This document shows, piece by piece, positions 32,876 to 44,030 of a stretch of DNA of 64,000 nt. The notes below the pieces were generated by a model that was not told the DNA's origin, did no database searches, and saw only the letters and a program-made list of their open reading frames with translations. How positions within the stretch are numbered: the stretch's first letter is position 1; every line of letters begins with the position of its first letter. The stretch lies in contig NZ_JAJUWT010000029.1 in the NCBI RefSeq assembly GCF_021390395.1, positions 1-64,000 of the forward strand. Direction: 5' to 3'. The stretch comes from Saccharothrix sp. S26. Lineage in GTDB: Bacteria > Actinomycetota > Actinomycetes > Mycobacteriales > Pseudonocardiaceae. The position numbers and the translations under genes are program-made.

Positions 32876-33167
32876 TCACCCGCGAAACCCGGCGATCCCC
32901 GGCAGCGACCACCACCGCCGGCCGCTGACGTTCTCGGCCGCCGGTTCACGATCGGTCATCGCCCCGCGCGGCTCGAACGACGCGACCCGGACGAGGAAGT
33001 ACTCGTTCACCACCCCTTCGTGACCCTCCGCGTACCCCGGCTCGACCGCCTCGTGCCGCCACACCGGCCGCGTCCACACCACGATCTCGGGCAGCTCCAG
33101 GCGGCACAGGAGGATGCGGTCCTCCTCGTCCAGGACGATCGCGCGCACCGGGTGGCGCAAGCTCACG
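32876..33167 (-). pseudogene. NUDIX hydrolase remnant lacking the Nudix box
   Basis: From GTG 33167 the reverse strand reads SLRHPVRAIVLDEEDRILLC, the first strand of a NUDIX hydrolase, then LELPEIVVWT. The next residues, RPVWRHEAVEPGY and GVVNEYFLVRVASFEPRG then GRRWWSLPGIAGFRG, are the region that follows the Nudix box in intact relatives. The GX5EX7REUXEEXGU box itself, roughly 35-40 residues with all catalytic glutamates, is absent. The C-terminus is also cut short. The reading frame is intact around the gap, so it reads as a clean internal deletion. Confidence 0.6.
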
Positions 33168-33312
33168 ACGACCACAGCCGCGTGTTTCAGGTCACATCCA
33201 GCACATACCCGTCGTAACCGCAATAATGCGGTTACGCCGAACGCGTGGACACCACGTGTTCGAACCCCTCACGTCCACCAACCGAAGGCCCCGTGCAGGT
33301 AGCGTGCCGGCC

Positions 33313-34107
33313 GTGACCACTCCGGAGCCGCCACCGTCGCACGTGCGCGCCGCGTTCGGCGCGCGCGACGCCGAGCCGGAGCTGATCGACGGCGGCCCGG
33401 CGTGGCGGTGCGGTGACGCGGCCATCCGGCCCGCGGGCAAGCCGGCCGAGGCCACCTGGGTCGCCAAGACCCTCGACGTGCTCGACGTCGAGAACCTGCG
33501 CATCGCACGACCCCTGCGCTCCACCGACGGCCGCTACGTCGTGGGCGGCTGGGCGGCGACGAAGTACCTCTCCGGCCGGGCCGAGCCGCGGCACGACGAG
33601 GTGGTGGACGTGGCCGTCAAGCTGCACCGGGCGACCGCCGAGCTGCCCAAGCCCCGCTTCCTGGACGCCCGCACCGACCTGTTCGCCACCGCCGACCGCT
33701 GCGCGTGGGACGAGGAGAAGGCCGACCTCGACCCCGACCTGGGCGGCCGGCTGTTCGAGCTCACCGCGGCCTACCGCAAGCCCGTCGGGCTCAAGCCGCA
33801 GGTGGTGCACGGCGACCTGTTCGGCAACGTGCTGTTCGCCGGTGACGCGGCCCCGGCGATCATCGACTTCGTCGCCTACTGGCGGCCCGCCCCCTACGGC
33901 GCGGCGGTCGTCGTGGTCGACGCGCTGTCGTGGGGTGGCGCGGATCACGGCCTGCTCCAGCGCTGGGCGCACCTGGACGAGTGGCCGCAAATCCTCCTGC
34001 GGGCGACCCTGTTCCGGCTCGCGGTCCACGCCCTGCACCCCCGTTCGAGCAGACAATCTCTGGTCGGGCTTGAGCGAACGGCCGCACAGGTCGTCGAGCT
34101 GCTGTGA
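33313..34107 (+). CDS. TIGR02569 family kinase-fold protein (Rv3205c-like)
   Basis: A 264-residue protein of the actinobacterial TIGR02569 family, with an aminoglycoside-phosphotransferase-like fold. VVHGDLFGNVLFAG matches the catalytic HGDxxxxN loop, and AIIDFVAYWRP matches the DFG-like metal motif (I-D-F). The N-terminal lobe is short. It sits beside moeZ as in M. tuberculosis. Substrate unknown. GTG 33313 is chosen over the open frame further upstream, which overlaps the NUDIX remnant; GTG 33304 is an alternative. Confidence 0.8.
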   Translation: MTTPEPPPSHVRAAFGARDAEPELIDGGPAWRCGDAAIRPAGKPAEATWVAKTLDVLDVENLRIARPLRSTDGRYVVGGWAATKYLSGRAEPRHDEVVDVAVKLHRATAELPKPRFLDARTDLFATADRCAWDEEKADLDPDLGGRLFELTAAYRKPVGLKPQVVHGDLFGNVLFAGDAAPAIIDFVAYWRPAPYGAAVVVVDALSWGGADHGLLQRWAHLDEWPQILLRATLFRLAVHALHPRSSRQSLVGLERTAAQVVELL

Positions 34108-34202
34108 CCTCACCCGCGGTCCGCGGGCCCGGAGCAGCTAAGTTCGCGTGGACGAAACATTCCACGTTCTGCCGTTAACAGCCGCTTCCTACCGTCGGGC
34201 TC

Positions 34203-36253
<2,051 letters not shown>

Positions 36254-36257
<4 letters not shown>

Positions 36258-37696
36258 GGAACGTTGTCATCGTGGGCTACGGCATGGCCGGTGCCCGGCT
36301 GGCCGACGAGATCCGGCGCCGCGACCCGAAGGCGGACCGCGTCTCGGTCACCGTGCTGGGCGACGAGGCGCACCACGCCTACAACAGGGTCCTGCTCTCC
36401 AGCGTGGTGGCCGGGTCGCTCACCCCCGACGCGGTGCGGCTGCACGACGACGACTGGGCCGCCAAGCACCACGTCGACCTGCGGCTGGGCGGTTCCGCCA
36501 CCAAGATCGACCGCACCCGCCGGGTCGTGCACGTCGGCGACACCGAGGTGCCCTACGACGCGTTGGTGCTGGCCACGGGCGCGCGGTCGTGGGTGCCGCC
36601 GACGCCCGGCCTGCTCGACGGCAACGGCGACCTGGCCCCCGGCGCGGTGGCGTTCCGCTCGTTGGACGACTGCGCCCGGATCGTGGCCAAGGCCTCGCCC
36701 GGCACGCCGGTCGCCGTGCTCGGCGGCGGGCTGCTCGGCCTGGAGGCCGCGCGCGGCCTGGCCGGCCGGGGCTGCCTGGTCACCGTCGTGCACCCGGTCG
36801 GGCACCTGATGGAACGCCAGCTCGACGCGGGCGCCGGCCGGGTGCTCGCGACCACGTTGCGCGGCCTGGGCATCGAGTTCCGGCTCGGCGTGCTGGCCAC
36901 GCAGTACGTGCCCGGCGAGGGCCTGGAGCTCGACGACGGCACGCACGTGCCCGCGGACCTGGTCGTCGTCTCGGCGGGCGTGCGCGCGGAGACCGGCCTC
37001 GCCGAGGAGGCGGGCATCGAGGTCGACCGGGGTGTCCTCGTGGACGACGCGCTGCGCACCAGCGACCCCCGGGTGCACGCCATCGGCGACTGCGCCCAGC
37101 ACGTCGGCACGGTGTCCGGCCTGGTCCAGCCCGCCTGGGAGCAGGCGGCCGTGCTCGCCGACCGGCTCACCGGCGTCGCCCCGGCCTCGCGCTACGCCGG
37201 CACCACCGTCGTGACCAGGCTCAAGGCCCGTGACGTCGACCTGGCCGCGCTGGGCGACGTGCACGTGGGCGTCGACTCGCCCGACGACGAGGTGCTGTGC
37301 TTCCAGGACCCGGCGCGCGGCCGGTACGCCAAGCTCGTGCTGCGCGACGACAAGGTCACGGGCGCCATCGTGCTCGGCGCGCCGGACGCGGCGGCCGCCA
37401 TCACCCAGCTCTTCGACCGCGGCCTGCCCGCGCCGACCGACCGGCTCGCGCTGCTGCTGGGCCGGGCGCTGCCCGCCGAGAACGAGGCCAGCCCCGCCGA
37501 CCTGCCCGCCTCCGCGGTGGTGTGCCGGTGCAACACGGTCAGCAAGGGCCAACTGGTCAGCGCCTGGCGGGCGGGCGCGACGACGCTGTCCTCGATCGCC
37601 GAGGTCACCCGCGCGAGCACCGGCTGCGGCGGCTGCAAGGACGCGGTGTGCGGCATCGTCGACTGGCTCGCCGCCTCACAGCCCCAGACCGCGTGA
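36254..37696 (+). CDS. FAD-dependent electron-transfer protein with BFD-type [2Fe-2S] domain (NasB-like)
   Basis: A 480-residue flavoprotein. The NIRB-like NAD(P)/FAD domain has VIVGYGMAGARLADEI and the second dinucleotide motif VAVLGGGLLGLEAARGL. The C-terminus carries a bacterioferritin-associated-ferredoxin-like domain, VCRCNTVSKGQLV...TGCGGCKDAVCG, with the C-x-C...C-x2-C pattern for [2Fe-2S]. It probably passes NAD(P)H electrons to the nitrate reductase, with which it is translationally coupled. It resembles the first half of NirB downstream, suggesting a duplication origin. Confidence 0.87.
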
Positions 37697-37754
37697 TGTG
37701 CGCGGGAGTTGCCGCCGACGACACCTGTCCGAACGTCGGGGTAACGGACCGTTC

Positions 37755-37770
37755 TTACGGTTCCTGCAAC
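37755..37770 (+). promoter_or_regulatory. candidate GlnR half-box upstream of the nitrate transporter
   Basis: TTACG-N6-GCAAC (37755-37770) fits the relaxed GlnR pattern gTnAC-N6-GnAAC, and a further GTAAC is at 37741-37745. It lies about 27 nt before the transporter ATG. GlnR is the known activator of nitrate assimilation in actinomycetes; binding here is inferred. Confidence 0.4.
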
Positions 37771-37796
37771 GGGAAATCGGTGTCCGGGAGGGTCCA

Positions 37797-39149
37797 ATGA
37801 GCACGGTGGTGGAGACCCAGAGCGTTGCGCCCCAGGCGAAACGCGGTGGTCGGTGGATCGAGCACTGGGAGCCGGAAGACCCCTCGTTCTGGGAGGCGAC
37901 CGGCAAGAGGATCGCCCGCAAGAACCTGTTCTTCTCCATCCTGGCGGAGAACCTCGGCTTCACGGTGTGGAGCCTGATGAGCATCGTCGTCGTGAGCCTG
38001 GGCTCGGTCGGCTTCGCCTTCAGCGTCGGCCAGACGTTCTGGCTGCTCATCGTGCCGAACCTGGTCGGCGCGGTGCTGCGCATCCCCTACACGTTCGCGG
38101 TGCCCAGGTTCGGCGGGCGGGCGTGGACCACGGTCAGCGCGGGCCTGCTGCTGATCCCCACCACCATGCTGGCGATCGCGGTGAGCAACCCCGGCACGCC
38201 GTACTGGTTCTTCCTGCTCACGTCGGCCGCGATGGGCTTCGGCGGCGGCAACTTCTCGTCCTCGATGGCGAACATCTCGTTCTTCTACCCCGAGGGCAAG
38301 AAGGGCCTGGCGCTCGGCCTCAACGCGGCGGGCGGCAACCTCGGCGTGGCGATGGTGCAGCTCATCGTGCCGATCGTGATCTCCATCGGCACGGGCGTCA
38401 ACCTGGCCTACGCGGCGCTGTTCTGGATGCCGTTCATCATCGTCGCCGCCGCGTGCGCGTGGTTCCTCATGGACAGCCTCACGCAGGCCAAGCCGGACGG
38501 CACGTCGTACAAGAAGGCGCTGTCGAACAAGCACACGTGGGTGATGTCGTTCCTGTACATCGGCACGTTCGGCTCGTTCATCGGCTTCTCGTTCGCGTTC
38601 CCGTCGCTGATCAAGCTGAGCTTCGTGGAGTACAAGAGCTTCGTCGGGCTGGCCTTCCTCGGCGCGCTCATCGGCTCGGTGAGCAGGCCGTTCGGCGGGT
38701 GGCTCGCGGACCGGTTCGGCGGCGCGCGGATGACCATGGCCGTGTTCCTCGGCCTGGCCGTCGGCACCGTCGGCCTGCTGGTCAGCATCGAGGTCCGCAG
38801 CTTCGGGCTGTTCTTCGGCTCGTTCATCGCGCTGTTCGTGCTGGCCGGGGTGGGCAACGGCTCCACCTACCGGATGATCCCGGCGATCTTCGCCGCGCAG
38901 ACGGCGGACGTGCGCTCGGCCAAGCGGCAGGCGGCGGCCGTGGTGGGCATCGCGGGCGCGATCGGCGCGTTCGGCGGCGTGCTGGTCAACCTGGTGTTCA
39001 AGTTCTCGCTCGAGGGCAGCAAGACGCTCGCGCCCGCGCTCACCGCGTTCCTGGTGTTCTACGGCCTGTGCATGGCCACCACCTGGTGGTTCTACATGCG
39101 TCGGCGGGTCTTCTCCCGCGTGCCGAGCCTGGCCTACGCCGGCGTGTGA
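37797..39149 (+). CDS. nitrate/nitrite transporter, NarK/NasA-type MFS protein
   Basis: A 450-residue major-facilitator transporter with twelve predicted membrane segments. Two nitrate-signature-like segments are visible: GFGGGNFSSSMANISFFYP and GVGNGSTYRMIPAIF, which hold the glycine-rich substrate path of NarK proteins. RPFGGWLADRFGG is the conserved MFS loop. It lies between the nitrate reductase pair and nirB, so uptake of nitrate for assimilation is the natural role. ATG 37797 is preceded by GGGAGGGTCCA. Confidence 0.92.
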   Translation: MSTVVETQSVAPQAKRGGRWIEHWEPEDPSFWEATGKRIARKNLFFSILAENLGFTVWSLMSIVVVSLGSVGFAFSVGQTFWLLIVPNLVGAVLRIPYTFAVPRFGGRAWTTVSAGLLLIPTTMLAIAVSNPGTPYWFFLLTSAAMGFGGGNFSSSMANISFFYPEGKKGLALGLNAAGGNLGVAMVQLIVPIVISIGTGVNLAYAALFWMPFIIVAAACAWFLMDSLTQAKPDGTSYKKALSNKHTWVMSFLYIGTFGSFIGFSFAFPSLIKLSFVEYKSFVGLAFLGALIGSVSRPFGGWLADRFGGARMTMAVFLGLAVGTVGLLVSIEVRSFGLFFGSFIALFVLAGVGNGSTYRMIPAIFAAQTADVRSAKRQAAAVVGIAGAIGAFGGVLVNLVFKFSLEGSKTLAPALTAFLVFYGLCMATTWWFYMRRRVFSRVPSLAYAGV

Positions 39150-39185
39150 CGCACACAACCCTCTGAAGTGCGGCGTGAGGCTGCT

Positions 39186-39201
39186 TTAACGCCTGCGCAA
39201 C
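39186..39201 (+). promoter_or_regulatory. candidate GlnR half-box upstream of nirB
   Basis: TTAAC-N6-GCAAC (39186-39201) fits the GlnR half-box pattern and lies 67 nt before the nirB ATG. It is the better match of the two candidates in the cluster. An NnaR site may be nearby but I cannot define one by eye. Confidence 0.45.
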
Positions 39202-39268
39202 ATTCGCGACCTTGGCACGACACGGTGCCCGGTGAGCATTGACCTGGGCGGAAGAAGGGATTGGTCCC

Positions 39269-41773
39269 ATGACGCGAACGCTGGTGGTGGTCGGTCACGG
39301 CATGGTCGGTCACCGGCTCGTGGAGGCCCTCCGCGAGAAGGACGTCACCGGTCAGTGGCGGATCGTCGTGTTCGCCGAGGAGACCCGTCCCGCTTACGAC
39401 CGGGTCGCGCTGTCGTCCTACGTCGACAGCTGGGACGCCGGGTCGCTCAGCCTCGCGCCGCACGACGACGACGCCGTCGAGCTGCACCTGGACGACAAGG
39501 TGGTGCACCTCGACCGCGAGGCGAAGGTCGTGCGCACCCAGCGCGGCCGGGTCCAGCCGTACGACGCGCTGGTCCTGGCCACCGGCTCGGTGCCGTTCGT
39601 GCCGCCGGTGCCCGGCCGTGACCTGCCCGGCTGCCACGTCTACCGCACCATCGACGACCTCGACGGCATCCGCGCCACGGTCGAGTCGGCGCGCAGCGTC
39701 GGCCGGCACGCGGGCATGGTGCTCGGCGGCGGCCTGCTCGGCCTGGAGGCGGCCAACGCGCTGCGCGGCATGGGCATCTCGCCGCACGTGGTGGAGCTGG
39801 GGCCGCGGCTGATGCCGCTGCAGGTGGACGAGGGCGGCGGCGGCCTGCTCAAGCGCCTGGTGGAGAAGCTGGACCTGACCGTGCACACGGGCACGTCGGC
39901 CACCTCCATCGAACAGGACCGCGGCCGGCTGCTGGCCAAGCTGTCCAACGGCGTGGAGCTGGACCTGGACGTCGTGGTGTTCTCCGCGGGCATCCGGCCG
40001 CGCGACGAGCTGGCCCGCTCGTTCGGCCTCACCGTCGGCGAGCGCGGCGGCATCGTGGTCGACAAGGCGTGCCGCACCTCCGACGAGCACATCTACGCCA
40101 TCGGCGAGTGCGCCAACCTCGACGGCATGGTCTACGGCCTCGTCGCGCCGGGCTACTCCATGGCCGAGGTGGTGGCCGACCGGCTGCTCGGCGGCTCCGC
40201 GGAGTTCCCGGGCGCGGACATGTCCACCAAGCTCAAGCTCCTCGGCGTCGACGTGGCCTCGTTCGGCGACGCGCACGCCAAGCAGGAGGGCGCGCTGGAG
40301 GTCGTGGTCAACGACGCCGTGGCCGGCACCTACGCCAAGGTCGTGGTGTCCGACGACGCGAAGACCCTGCTCGGCGGCATCCTGGTCGGCGACGCGTCCA
40401 AGTACATGTCGCTGCGGCCCCTGGTCGGCAGGCCCGTGCCGGGCGACCCGGTGGCGCTGATCGGGCCGGAGGGCGGCGTCGAGCTGACCCTCCCGCACGA
40501 CGCCCAGGTGTGCTCGTGCCACGCGGTCACCAAGCAGCACATCGTCGACGTGGTCAACTCCGGCGAGGCCGTCGACGTGCCGGGCATCAAGGCGTGCACC
40601 AAGGCGGGCACCGGCTGCGGCTCGTGCGTGCCGATGCTGAAGAAGCTGCTGTCCGAGTGCGGCATCGAGCAGTCCCGCGCGCTGTGCGAGCACTTCGACC
40701 ACTCGCGCGCCGACCTGTTCGAGATCATCCGCTCGACCGGCATCACCACGTTCTCCGAGCTGATCTCCCGGCACGGCCGCGGCTTCGGCTGCGACATCTG
40801 CAAGCCCGCCGTCGCCTCGATCCTCGCCTCGCTGGACCAGGGGCACGTGCTGGAGGGCGAGCAGGCCACCCTCCAGGACACCAACGACCGCTTCCTGGCC
40901 AACATGCAGCGCAACGGCACCTACTCGGTCGTGCCGCGCATCCCCGGCGGCGAGATCACGCCGGAGAAGCTGATCGTCATCGGCGAGGTCGCCCGCGACT
41001 TCGGGCTCTACACCAAGATCACCGGCGGGCAGCGGATCGACCTGTTCGGCGCGACCGTCGACCAGCTCCCGCAGATCTGGAAGCGCCTGGTGGACGCCGG
41101 GTTCGAGTCCGGGCACGCCTACGGCAAGGCGCTGCGCACGGTGAAGTCGTGCGTCGGCACCACGTGGTGCCGCTACGGCGTGCAGGACTCGGTGTCGCTG
41201 GCCATCGAGCTGGAGCTGCGCTACCGCGGCCTGCGGTCGCCGCACAAGCTCAAGTCCGCCGTGTCCGGCTGCGCCCGCGAGTGCGCCGAGGCGCGCGGCA
41301 AGGACTTCGGCATCATCGCGACCGAGAACGGCTGGAACCTCTACGTCGGCGGCAACGGCGGCTTCACCCCGCGCCACGCCGACCTCATCGCGTCCGACGT
41401 GGACACCGAGACCCTGATCAAGCTGATCGACCGGTTCCTCATGTTCTACATCCGCACCGCGGACCGGTTGCAGCGCACGTCGACGTGGATCGAGTCGCTG
41501 GAAGGCGGCCTGGACCACCTGCGCGACGTCATCGTCAACGACAGCCTCGGCATCTGCGCCGACCTGGAGGCCGCGATGGCCAAGCACGTGGACAACTACG
41601 CCGACGAGTGGCGCGGCGTGCTGGAGGACCCGGAGAAGCTGTCGCGCTTCACCTCGTTCGTCAACGCGCCCGGCACCCCCGACCCGACGATCTCGTTCCG
41701 GGAGGAGCGCGGCCAGAAGGTGCCGGTCCTGTTGGGTGTTCCCAGTGTCAGCCAGGCGGAGGTATCCCGATGA
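39269..41773 (+). CDS. nitrite reductase [NAD(P)H] large subunit NirB
   Basis: An 834-residue enzyme that reduces nitrite to ammonium with six electrons. Order: FAD/NAD domain (VVGHGMVGHRLVEAL; MVLGGGLLGLEAANAL), BFD-like [2Fe-2S] domain (VCSCHAVTKQHIV...GTGCGSCVPML), then sulfite/nitrite-reductase ferredoxin-like and haem domains. The sirohaem/[4Fe-4S] cysteines are in SCVGTTWCRYG and SGCARECAEARGKDFG. Normal family length. ATG 39269 follows GGAAGAAGGG. Stop overlaps nirD by ATGA. Confidence 0.95.
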   Translation: MTRTLVVVGHGMVGHRLVEALREKDVTGQWRIVVFAEETRPAYDRVALSSYVDSWDAGSLSLAPHDDDAVELHLDDKVVHLDREAKVVRTQRGRVQPYDALVLATGSVPFVPPVPGRDLPGCHVYRTIDDLDGIRATVESARSVGRHAGMVLGGGLLGLEAANALRGMGISPHVVELGPRLMPLQVDEGGGGLLKRLVEKLDLTVHTGTSATSIEQDRGRLLAKLSNGVELDLDVVVFSAGIRPRDELARSFGLTVGERGGIVVDKACRTSDEHIYAIGECANLDGMVYGLVAPGYSMAEVVADRLLGGSAEFPGADMSTKLKLLGVDVASFGDAHAKQEGALEVVVNDAVAGTYAKVVVSDDAKTLLGGILVGDASKYMSLRPLVGRPVPGDPVALIGPEGGVELTLPHDAQVCSCHAVTKQHIVDVVNSGEAVDVPGIKACTKAGTGCGSCVPMLKKLLSECGIEQSRALCEHFDHSRADLFEIIRSTGITTFSELISRHGRGFGCDICKPAVASILASLDQGHVLEGEQATLQDTNDRFLANMQRNGTYSVVPRIPGGEITPEKLIVIGEVARDFGLYTKITGGQRIDLFGATVDQLPQIWKRLVDAGFESGHAYGKALRTVKSCVGTTWCRYGVQDSVSLAIELELRYRGLRSPHKLKSAVSGCARECAEARGKDFGIIATENGWNLYVGGNGGFTPRHADLIASDVDTETLIKLIDRFLMFYIRTADRLQRTSTWIESLEGGLDHLRDVIVNDSLGICADLEAAMAKHVDNYADEWRGVLEDPEKLSRFTSFVNAPGTPDPTISFREERGQKVPVLLGVPSVSQAEVSR

Positions 41774-42090
41774 CACCCGTGTGCGAGTTGAGCGACCTGC
41801 GCCCCGACCAGGGGGTGGCGGCGCTGCTGCCCGACGGTTCCCAGGTGGCGGTCTTCCTGACCTCGGCCGGGACGGTGCACGCGTTGGGCAACATCGACCC
41901 GTTCAGCGGCGCGGCCGTGCTGTCGCGCGGCATCGTCGGCGACCGCGGCGGCGTGCCGGTGGTCGTGTCGCCGGTGTACAAGCAGGCGTTCGAGCTCTCC
42001 ACCGGCAAGTGCCTGGACGACCCCTCGACCGGGGTGCCGGTGCACCCGGTGGTCGTGACCGACGGTGTGATCCAGGTCGGGTCGCCGTGA
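41770..42090 (+). CDS. nitrite reductase small subunit NirD
   Basis: A 106-residue protein with the Rieske-like fold of NirD: VCELSDLRPDQGVAALLPDGSQVAVF, then GNIDPFSGAAVLSRGIVGD and YKQAFELSTGKCLDDP. As in other NirD proteins, the C-x-H and C-x2-H Rieske ligands are missing, so it is structural and not an iron-sulfur carrier. It is coupled to nirB upstream and to nnaR downstream through four-base overlaps. Confidence 0.93.
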   Translation: MTPVCELSDLRPDQGVAALLPDGSQVAVFLTSAGTVHALGNIDPFSGAAVLSRGIVGDRGGVPVVVSPVYKQAFELSTGKCLDDPSTGVPVHPVVVTDGVIQVGSP

Positions 42091-43202
42091 CCGCCGCCCC
42101 GCTGGCCGGGTACACGGTCGGGGTGACCGCCGCCCGGCGGGCCGACGAGCTCACGGCGCTGCTGGAGCGCAAGGGCGCGACCGTGCTGCACGGTCCCGCC
42201 ATCAGGATCGTGCCGCTGCCCGACGACGCGGAGCTGCTGGCCGCGACCAAGGCCGTGGTGGAGGAGCCGCTGGACTTCGCCGTGGCGACCACCGGCATCG
42301 GCTTCCGCGGCTGGGTCGAGGCCGCGGAGGGCTGGGGCCTGGGCGCGCGGCTGCTGTCGCGGCTGTCCGGGGCGCGGGTGCTGGCCAGGGGGCCGAAGGC
42401 GCGGGGTGCGGTGCGGGCCGCCGGGCTGGTGGAGGAGTGGTCCCCGGAGGGGGAGCGCAACGCCGAGCTGCTGGACCACCTGCTGCGTTTCGGCGTGGCG
42501 GGTCGGCGCGTCGCCGTGCAGCTGCACGGCGAGCCGTTGCCGGAGTTCACCTCGACCCTGCGCGCGGCCGGTGCCACGGTCGTGGAGGTCCCCGTCTACC
42601 GCTGGACCGGCCCGTCCGACCCCGCGCCGCTGGAACGGCTGCTGGAGGCCGTGCTGGCCGGGCAGGTGGACGCGCTCACGTTCACCAGCGCGCCCGCGGC
42701 GGCGTCCGTGCTGCGGACCGCCGAGGCCATGGGCAAGCTGACCGAGCTGACCTCGGTGCTGCGCCGGGACGTGCTGGTGGTGGGCGTCGGCTCGATCACC
42801 GCGAGCCCGCTCGTGGCGGCGGGCATCCCGGTCGTGCAGCCCGCGCGGGCCCGGATCGGCGCGCTGGCCCGTGAGCTGACCCTCGAACTGCCCGCCCGGG
42901 CGACCAGGCTGCGCATCGCCGCCCGTGACATCGAACTGCGCGGCCAGGCCGTGGTGGTGGACGGCGAGCTGCGCCCCGTCCCGCCCGCGCCGATGGCCGT
43001 GCTGCGCGTGCTGGCCGCCGCCCGCGGCCGGGTGGTGTCCCGCCGCGACCTGCTGGCGGCGCTGCCCAGCGGCGGCGAGGAGCACGCCGTCGAGACCGCG
43101 ATCGGCCGGCTGCGCTCGGCGCTGGGCGAGCCGCGCATGGTCGCCACCGTCGTCAAGCGCGGTTACCGCCTGGCCATGGACCCCGCCGGAGTGGCTGTAT
43201 GA
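42087..43202 (+). CDS. uroporphyrinogen-III-synthase-like transcriptional regulator NnaR
   Basis: A 371-residue fusion. Residues ~1-255 have the HemD fold (GYTVGVTAARRADELTALLERKGA; VDALTFTSAPAAASVLR). The C-terminal ~100 residues form an OmpR-type winged helix (MAVLRVLAAARGRVVSRRDLLAAL, AIGRLRSALGEPRMVATVVKRGYRL). This architecture is that of NnaR, which co-activates nitrate/nitrite genes with GlnR in Streptomyces and mycobacteria. Whether the HemD half is enzymatic or senses a tetrapyrrole is unsettled. GTG 42087 overlaps nirD. Confidence 0.9.
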   Translation: MTAAPLAGYTVGVTAARRADELTALLERKGATVLHGPAIRIVPLPDDAELLAATKAVVEEPLDFAVATTGIGFRGWVEAAEGWGLGARLLSRLSGARVLARGPKARGAVRAAGLVEEWSPEGERNAELLDHLLRFGVAGRRVAVQLHGEPLPEFTSTLRAAGATVVEVPVYRWTGPSDPAPLERLLEAVLAGQVDALTFTSAPAAASVLRTAEAMGKLTELTSVLRRDVLVVGVGSITASPLVAAGIPVVQPARARIGALARELTLELPARATRLRIAARDIELRGQAVVVDGELRPVPPAPMAVLRVLAAARGRVVSRRDLLAALPSGGEEHAVETAIGRLRSALGEPRMVATVVKRGYRLAMDPAGVAV

Positions 43203-43864
43203 CCCTCGTGCTCGTCGCGCACGGCACCCGTGACCCCGCCGGTGCCGTCGTCGTGGAAGAGATCGCCTCGCTCGTGCGCGCCCGCCTCGGCGGCGTGCCC
43301 GTGCGCGTGGCCTACGCCGACGTACGCCAACCGGACGTCACGTCGGTGCTGTCGTCGGTGTCCGGGCCGGCGGTCGTCGTGCCCGCCTTCCTGGCCGCCG
43401 GCTACCACGTCCGGGTGGACATCCCGGCCCAGGTGGAGGCGTCGGGCCACCCGGACACCGTGATCACGGACCCGATCGGCCCGGCCCTGCTGCCCGCGCT
43501 GCTCGCCCGCCTGACCGAGGCGGGCTGGACGCCGGGCGACTCGGTGGTCCTGGCCGCCGCGGGGTCGTCGGACCCGCGGGCCCTGGCCGACGTGCGCGAG
43601 GTCGCCACCGCCCTGTCCCGCCGGGTGGGCCCGGTGACCATCGGCTACGCCGCCACCGCCGAGCCGCGCATCTCCGACGTGGTCGCCGCCGCGTCGGGCC
43701 GCGTGGCCGTCGCCTCGTGGCTGCTCGCGCCCGGCCTGTTCCACCGGGTCGTGGCCGCTTCCGGGGCTGCCGTGGTCGCCGCCCCGATCGGCGCGCACCT
43801 GCGCGTGGTGGAAGCCGTCCTGCTCCGCTACTACGAGGCCCGCTGCTTCCAAGACGTGGCCTGA
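43199..43864 (+). CDS. sirohydrochlorin chelatase (CbiX/SirB-like)
   Basis: A 221-residue chelatase of the CbiX family. The N-terminal half carries LVLVAHGTRDPAGA with the metal-binding His, and AFLAAGYHVRVDIP. The second half is a repeat (VVLAAAGSSDPRALAD, SWLLAPGLFHR) in which the first His is replaced. It would insert Fe(II) into sirohydrochlorin to make the sirohaem needed by NirB; cobalt insertion is possible in the same family. ATG 43199 overlaps the nnaR stop. Last gene of the nitrite run. Confidence 0.85.
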   Translation: MTLVLVAHGTRDPAGAVVVEEIASLVRARLGGVPVRVAYADVRQPDVTSVLSSVSGPAVVVPAFLAAGYHVRVDIPAQVEASGHPDTVITDPIGPALLPALLARLTEAGWTPGDSVVLAAAGSSDPRALADVREVATALSRRVGPVTIGYAATAEPRISDVVAAASGRVAVASWLLAPGLFHRVVAASGAAVVAAPIGAHLRVVEAVLLRYYEARCFQDVA

Positions 43865-43871
43865 CCCGAGA

Positions 43872-43904
43872 GTCCTACGTTCAGAACGCGTGTGTCCTAC
43901 GTTC
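43872..43904 (+). repeat. two GTCCTACGTTC direct repeats at 22-bp spacing
   Basis: GTCCTACGTTC occurs at 43872-43882 and 43894-43904, exactly 22 bp apart (two helical turns), 8 bases after the chelatase stop codon. A shorter GTTCAACGC follows at about 43916. Phased spacing suggests cooperative protein binding; it may also be a dispersed repeat. Confidence 0.5.
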
Positions 43905-43959
43905 GCGACCCCCGAGTTCAACGCTCAGGTGCGCGGCAGGCCGTCGTGACGGCGGAATA

Positions 43960-43981
43960 GTTGAGACTTCAACAAGGTTGA
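43960..43981. promoter_or_regulatory. overlapping GTTGA/TCAAC dyads upstream of pirin gene
   Basis: GTTGA (43960-43964), TCAAC (43969-43973) and GTTGA (43977-43981) form two overlapping dyads, with spacers GACT and AAG. They end 49 nt before the pirin ATG. TTGA-N4-TCAA sites are typical of MarR-type repressors. The regulator is not in the window. Confidence 0.5.
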
Positions 43982-44030
43982 CCCGGGCGAGACCGCCGCA
44001 CCAGGGCGGTCACCGTCCGAGGAGGCAGCC

